6,469 nt of DNA from Candidatus Pelearchaeum sp. (GTDB lineage Archaea > Thermoproteota > Nitrososphaeria_A > Caldarchaeales > Caldarchaeaceae). Location of the stretch: NCBI GenBank assembly GCA_015520425.1, contig WAQC01000144.1, forward strand, positions 1 through 6,469, in the 5' to 3' direction. The first letter of the stretch is position 1. Every line of letters begins with the position of its first letter. The notes beneath the pieces were generated by a model that saw only the letters and a list, made by a program, of their open reading frames with translations, searched no databases and was not told the origin of the DNA. A program made the position numbers and the translations under genes. This document shows positions 5,326-6,469 of the stretch, in pieces.

Positions 5326-6469
5326 ATGTTGGATTATGAGGAGCTGGTCTCCAAGGTTCTTGAGAAGCGCCGCGACCTGAGCCGCGAGGAGCTGGAGAAG
5401 CTAGTAGATAAGATGACGCGCGAGATGCCCTTCCTCAACAGGGCTGGAGCTCTTCTCATACTGCTGGGCGAGACGGGCGCGGGCTCCGAGGTAGGCGAGG
5501 CCAGGGACTACTCGCTCACAAACATAGCAGAGCTAACCCCAGGGCTTGGGAGGGTGAATATCAGGGGCCGCGTAATCGCTATAGGTTTTACGCAGCTCTC
5601 CGAGGATAGGCGCGTGGCGAGGCTCAAGCTAGGCGACGGGACTGGGAAGGTTGAGGTGGTTTGCTGGGACGAGAAGGCAGAGCAGCTAGCGGGGCTTCAG
5701 CTAAAGCCAGGCGACGTGGCTGAGGTACGCGCAGGCTATACACGCGCAAGCCAGCTAACGGGGCGCGTGGAGGTTCATGTAGGTAAGCAGGGCTCGGTGG
5801 AAAGGAGCACAGACGACGCTGGCATACCGCCGCTCACTAAGCTATTCACACCAGTCTCAGAGGCGCTAGCGGGTAGTGAGGAGATGGTAGACCTGCTCGG
5901 CGTGGTTCTCTACGTGGGCAAGCGGCGCGAGGTAAGCGTTGAGGGAGGCGAATCATCGCTGGCAGAGATTGTCTTGAGCGATGGGCGTATGGAGTGTTTG
6001 CTGACCGTCTGGGAGGAGCCGCTGAGCCAGCTCTCTGATATTAGGCTCATGGACGTTGTTATGGTCTCGCAGGTGCGGCGTAGGGATGAAGGCTTCGCAA
6101 CAACCGCCCGCTCACAAATAATCAAGCCCGCTAAACACGAGTTTGACGAGCTGGTGAAAAGCGCCGAACAGCGGGTCATCCATGGGAGAAGGTATCTAGT
6201 CCTTGACCGCGTTGATACACCAACGCGCCGTGTGATAATCTGTACAGATGGCTCTGGTGTCCTCCGTATGGAGGATGGCCAAGAGTTTAGGCGCGGCGAC
6301 TGCTTCAGAGCTAATTATGCGGTGAAGCTAGCGCGGCGCGGCAAGACCTACCTATACGCCAGCAACATCTCGCAGATAGCGCGCGAGGGCTGCGAGGGCG
6401 TTAGGTTCTCTCCCACGAGGATAAGGCTTGAGCAGAACCCAGTACCAGCAATTGACGTAATCATAACAG
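5326..6469 (+). CDS. Multi-OB-fold, RPA-like single-strand nucleic-acid-binding protein (3' end outside window)
   Basis: The frame is open from ATG 5326 through the last base: 381 complete codons and no stop, so the C-terminus is missing. Residues 1 to about 50 are a charged helical region (YEELVSKVLEKRRDLSREELEKL) resembling the helical N-terminus of archaeal RPA. OB fold 1 spans about 66-153: IAELTPGLGRVNIRGRVIAIG, RVARLKLGDGTGKVEVVCWDE and KPGDVAEV form the typical RPA pattern with aromatic W114. A second OB-like unit covers about 186-270 (DLLGVVLYVGKRREV, SDGRMECLLTVWEE), and a third about 289-352 (RYLVLDRVDTPTRRVIICTDGSGVLRM, RRGDCFRANYAVKL). It probably protects ssDNA in replication and repair. 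No CxxC zinc motif is visible so far; one could lie beyond the end. The start is only 1 nt after the ahcY stop with a weak ribosome site, so translation is likely coupled. Repeat copy 2 lies in OB fold 1. An RNA-binding role cannot be excluded. Confidence 0.85.
   Translation, partial: MLDYEELVSKVLEKRRDLSREELEKLVDKMTREMPFLNRAGALLILLGETGAGSEVGEARDYSLTNIAELTPGLGRVNIRGRVIAIGFTQLSEDRRVARLKLGDGTGKVEVVCWDEKAEQLAGLQLKPGDVAEVRAGYTRASQLTGRVEVHVGKQGSVERSTDDAGIPPLTKLFTPVSEALAGSEEMVDLLGVVLYVGKRREVSVEGGESSLAEIVLSDGRMECLLTVWEEPLSQLSDIRLMDVVMVSQVRRRDEGFATTARSQIIKPAKHEFDELVKSAEQRVIHGRRYLVLDRVDTPTRRVIICTDGSGVLRMEDGQEFRRGDCFRANYAVKLARRGKTYLYASNISQIAREGCEGVRFSPTRIRLEQNPVPAIDVIIT
5604..5630 (+). repeat. Exact 27-bp direct repeat, copy 2 (inside the OB-fold gene)
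   Basis: Identical over 27 bases to 5219-5245 and read in the same codon phase, again encoding DRRVARLKL, here residues 95-103 on a strand of the first OB fold (RVARLKLGDGTG). RVA-L-L-D-TG is a common pattern in RPA OB folds, so the peptide is also plausible in its own family; the exact codon identity is what stands out. Confidence 0.9.

Noticed and set aside
5910..6179. Minus-strand open frame of 89 codons
   Set aside because: It is antisense to the continuous OB-fold reading frame, with a low-complexity Ser/Thr-rich product and no start signals.

Overview
The window looks like chromosomal core-gene DNA from a hyperthermophilic archaeon. The best guess is a Thermoproteota (crenarchaeal) member related to Desulfurococcales/Pyrodictiaceae. 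The evidence is an archaeal 20S proteasome beta subunit, an archaeal KH/beta-CASP nuclease (aCPSF1/FttA), an archaeal long-type FKBP, an archaeal-type S-adenosylhomocysteine hydrolase lacking the eukaryotic C-terminal Lys/Tyr tail, AT-rich TATA boxes with very short leaders, TTG/GTG starts, and heavy use of AGG (Arg) and ATA (Ile). The lineage is an inference from gene content and style, not from a database match. I see no mobile element, CRISPR array, tRNA or rRNA.

Layout. Positions 28-2637 (minus strand) form a two-gene operon: psmB (2637-1957), then aCPSF1/fttA (1935-28) after a 21-nt gap. Positions 2638-2863 are a divergent promoter region with TATA-like boxes for psmB (2687-2694, possibly also 2733-2740) and for the FKBP gene (2825-2832). 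Positions 2864-3589 (plus) encode a SlyD/FKBP-type prolyl isomerase. Its 3' end overlaps by 44 nt, tail to tail, a minus-strand gene for a small four-helix membrane protein of unknown function (about 3935-3546). Positions 3936-4016 are a second divergent promoter region, centred on the palindromic box CTTTAAAG at 3981-3988. Positions 4017-5324 (plus) encode ahcY. One nucleotide later a multi-OB-fold, RPA-like single-strand nucleic-acid-binding protein begins at 5326 and runs off the window end at 6469 without a stop.

How the genes fit together. psmB-aCPSF1 pairs protein turnover with transcript 3'-end formation, and this pairing is known from other archaea. The FKBP is a folding factor. ahcY and the OB-fold gene appear co-transcribed, which places methyl-cycle housekeeping beside ssDNA handling.

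No new defence or mobile system is evident. The points most worth a second look are an exact 27-bp repeat shared in frame by ahcY and the adjacent OB-fold gene, a sharp within-gene switch of synonymous third bases from C/A-ending to T/G-ending blocks in ahcY and psmB, the forced non-ATG start of psmB, the convergent coding overlap, and the open-ended three-OB-fold protein.
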